From: Larix kaempferi
Taxonomy: Eukaryota > Streptophyta > Pinopsida > Pinales > Pinaceae
DNA length: 64,000 nt
Assembly (NCBI GenBank): GCA_027924585.1
Contig: BSBM01000870.1
Coordinates: 3,347,001-3,411,000 of the forward strand
Direction: 5' to 3'
A model generated the notes under the pieces. The model was not told the DNA's origin. It was given only the letters and a program-made list of their open reading frames with translations, and made no database searches. Positions 61,999-64,000 of this stretch are shown here, one piece after another (position 1 is the first letter of the stretch; every line of letters starts with the position of its first letter). A program made the translations under genes and the position numbers.

Positions 61999-62030
61999 TA
62001 AATATAATTTATTAAAATAAATTATATTTA
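61999..62030. other. Perfect 14-bp AT hairpin
   Basis: TAAATATAATTTAT, loop TAAA, ATAAATTATATTTA. In such AT-rich sequence it may be chance or the core of a worn-down inverted-repeat element. Confidence 0.6.
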
Positions 62031-63479
62031 ATGATGTGATATATATTTATATCATTTTAATTTATTAAATAATGAAAATTTTAAATTCAATTTAATTTTT
62101 AGGAATTAATAAATTATAAATTTTAATTTATTATTAATATTTTGGTCTATTTGATTTTAAAAAGGAAATGAGTCTATACTAAAATAGCTTTAAGAGAAGC
62201 ATTCCTAAATCATCATAGTTATGGTGAGATAAAATATTAGGAAAGTGAGTATCATGACACATGTTTCGAAATTATGTTTTAATGTGGGTACATATTACAA
62301 TGATATATAAATACAATAAAATTATATATATATATATGATCATTTATATTTTTATGGATATTTAATTGTCTAATTTTCTTTCTTGTAAGAGGGTTGAATT
62401 TCACATTACTAGATTGGCAATTCATAAGAATGAGTTATCTATAATAACTTTATTCTCTTACAAGTCTTGGAATATCGATGAATTATTAAGGCCCAATAAT
62501 AAATAAATATTCATTTTTTTATGTTTTTATTTTCCAAAGTTTTGTGAGAATTATTTTAGGGATGATTCTTGTCACATTCATGAAATGAGGAAGCAAGTGT
62601 AATGTCTATAGTGTAGAAGATAATTCTAGTTAATAGACAAGAAATATTCAAGCTTGTCATAGGTGTTGTATATAAGCTTGGATTCGCTGGAATATTGAGA
62701 AGATACGTCTCACCAACATACACTAAGAATTCAATAATGGAATTACATTATGGATTCATGTGAATACATTGCTCTATAACAAGCACACCATAGAGGATTT
62801 TTTGTTTAGGACTATGGTGGTTGGCTATGTTTGAGAATTGTTCCAAGTTGGTGAGGAAATGTGGGTAGTGTTATACTATAACTCACAGGCTACATGTAGG
62901 TGGTTTTCACACATTGAATCCCATAATGCCTATCTATCCTTTTTAGCATTGGGGATAGGAATTCATTTGCCATTTTGTGCTAGTAAATAGAATGAAAGGA
63001 GAATGCAAGTATATCATTATAATGGAAAACTTATTTATGAAGTGGAAAAATATGAGACCTATCTTTCATTAGTTTCAAAGTCACATGATGATAATAAGAA
63101 GGGGGCTCCCAACAGAAAAACTTGAATTGATTCAAATTATAAAATTGATGTCTGATTTTTAAGTTGCCAATATACTAGTGTGCAAATATTCCCTTTTATG
63201 CCTAATTTGAATGTTGAAAGGATAGATATTATGGATGGATAAATATGGAAAATAAGGCATAAAAGGGGACAGGTAAATTAAGATACATATAGAGATAAAA
63301 TTTGATCTAGATTTCCTTCCAAGCACTCATGCTGTATTTCCTCCTTTCATCTAAAGTGAAGTGGTTTTTGATGCGATTTGATCAATTATCTTTATGTTTA
63401 TTTAAATGATGAAAATAATATTTATGGATACAAGTTGGATGTGATCGGAGGATACCAGTTGGAAGTGATTTGGTCTCAA

Positions 63480-63549
63480 GGTATTGGTGAAAGTATCAAG
63501 GTATTAGTGAAGGTATCAATGAAGGTCTCAGTGAAGGTATCAAGGTATC
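63480..63549. repeat. Short tandem repeat, 12-bp and 8-bp units
   Basis: Variants of GGTATCA(G/A)TGAA and GGTATCAA repeat about six times in a row. They lie inside an otherwise unsupported short plus-strand ORF. Confidence 0.7.
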
Positions 63550-64000
63550 ATGTAACTAAGAGAAAATATATTTCCAACTTTGGCATGATGAGGAGGAGCA
63601 AGGATGTGAGGTGAGGAAATATGTTTCAAATTATATTTTTGCACATTATGTTTTTGTACATCTCAATAGTTAAAAGTTGTATGGTAACAGAGGTTGTAGA
63701 GCGAGTAGAGTTCTCATAGTTCATATCCAAACCTTTTCAGGGGAACCATCCATGTTATTATTTCCAACATATAAGATAGTCAATTAGGCATCTTCGATGA
63801 AGGAATTTTATTAGTGGGCATGTGCAAGCTAAAGAGGGTCACTTTTAGCACGTCAGATGCAATAGAAAACTGAAAAATCAGGCATCCCTCAACTTACATG
63901 GTTTTTTTGAGATACTTACACAATATATATTGCATCAAGTAAAAAATATGAAATGTAGAAAATTGAGTCATGTTTCCGAATATATAAGTTTTAAGTATTG

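Larger units (their letters stand above)
59421..64000. other. AT-rich intergenic DNA, no supported gene
   Basis: Extremely AT-rich between about 60700 and 62350, with homopolymers and (AT)n runs (near 62322). Only short unsupported ORFs are present, for example 63378-63614. Small repeats and one hairpin are listed separately. Confidence 0.55.

Overview
The window looks like gene-poor DNA from a large plant nuclear genome. It is AT-rich, full of LTR and LINE retroelements, and holds only broken fragments of plant genes: a calcium-dependent protein kinase, a B-type cyclin-dependent kinase and a nepenthesin-type aspartic protease. A gymnosperm is plausible given retroelement bulk and pseudogene density, but that is inference. 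I found no intact host gene, rRNA, credible tRNA or CRISPR array.

Layout. Positions 582-16691 carry two minus-strand exons of a CDPK pseudogene. A 15.6-kb Ty3/gypsy element (703-16314, minus strand, target duplication CTGAC) sits exactly on the 3' splice site between them. The element has 4.1-kb LTRs, and each LTR encodes a relic of a 562-codon protein. Its polyprotein runs GAG, protease, an extra RNase H, reverse transcriptase, a catalytically eroded RNase H, then integrase, in one frame broken by two stop codons. A decayed LINE 3' end (about 16750-19090, plus strand) lies beside the upstream CDPK exon.

From 24087 to 35683 two related Ty1/copia elements lie head to tail with target sites that overlap by 3 bp: an old decayed copy (24092-29918, TSD GTAAG) and a younger one (29926-35678, TSD AAGCT). 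The younger one has a 1140-codon ORF, then five +1 frameshifts within 600 bp. Positions 37309-37735 are an intron-retaining CDKB pseudogene.

From 41204 to 48607 there are three tandem copies of a 2475-bp noncoding unit. From about 49383 to 56212 there is a 6.8-kb polypyrimidine (plus) / polypurine (minus) tract, part of it arranged in higher-order repeats of 1.1-1.25 kb. Positions 58587-59420 hold a frameshifted aspartic-protease pseudogene. The rest is AT-rich intergenic DNA with short duplications.

No genes here form a working pathway. The locus is a record of insertion, duplication and decay. The least familiar items are the protein-coding LTRs with relocated RNase H, the splice-site insertion and the giant polypurine tract.
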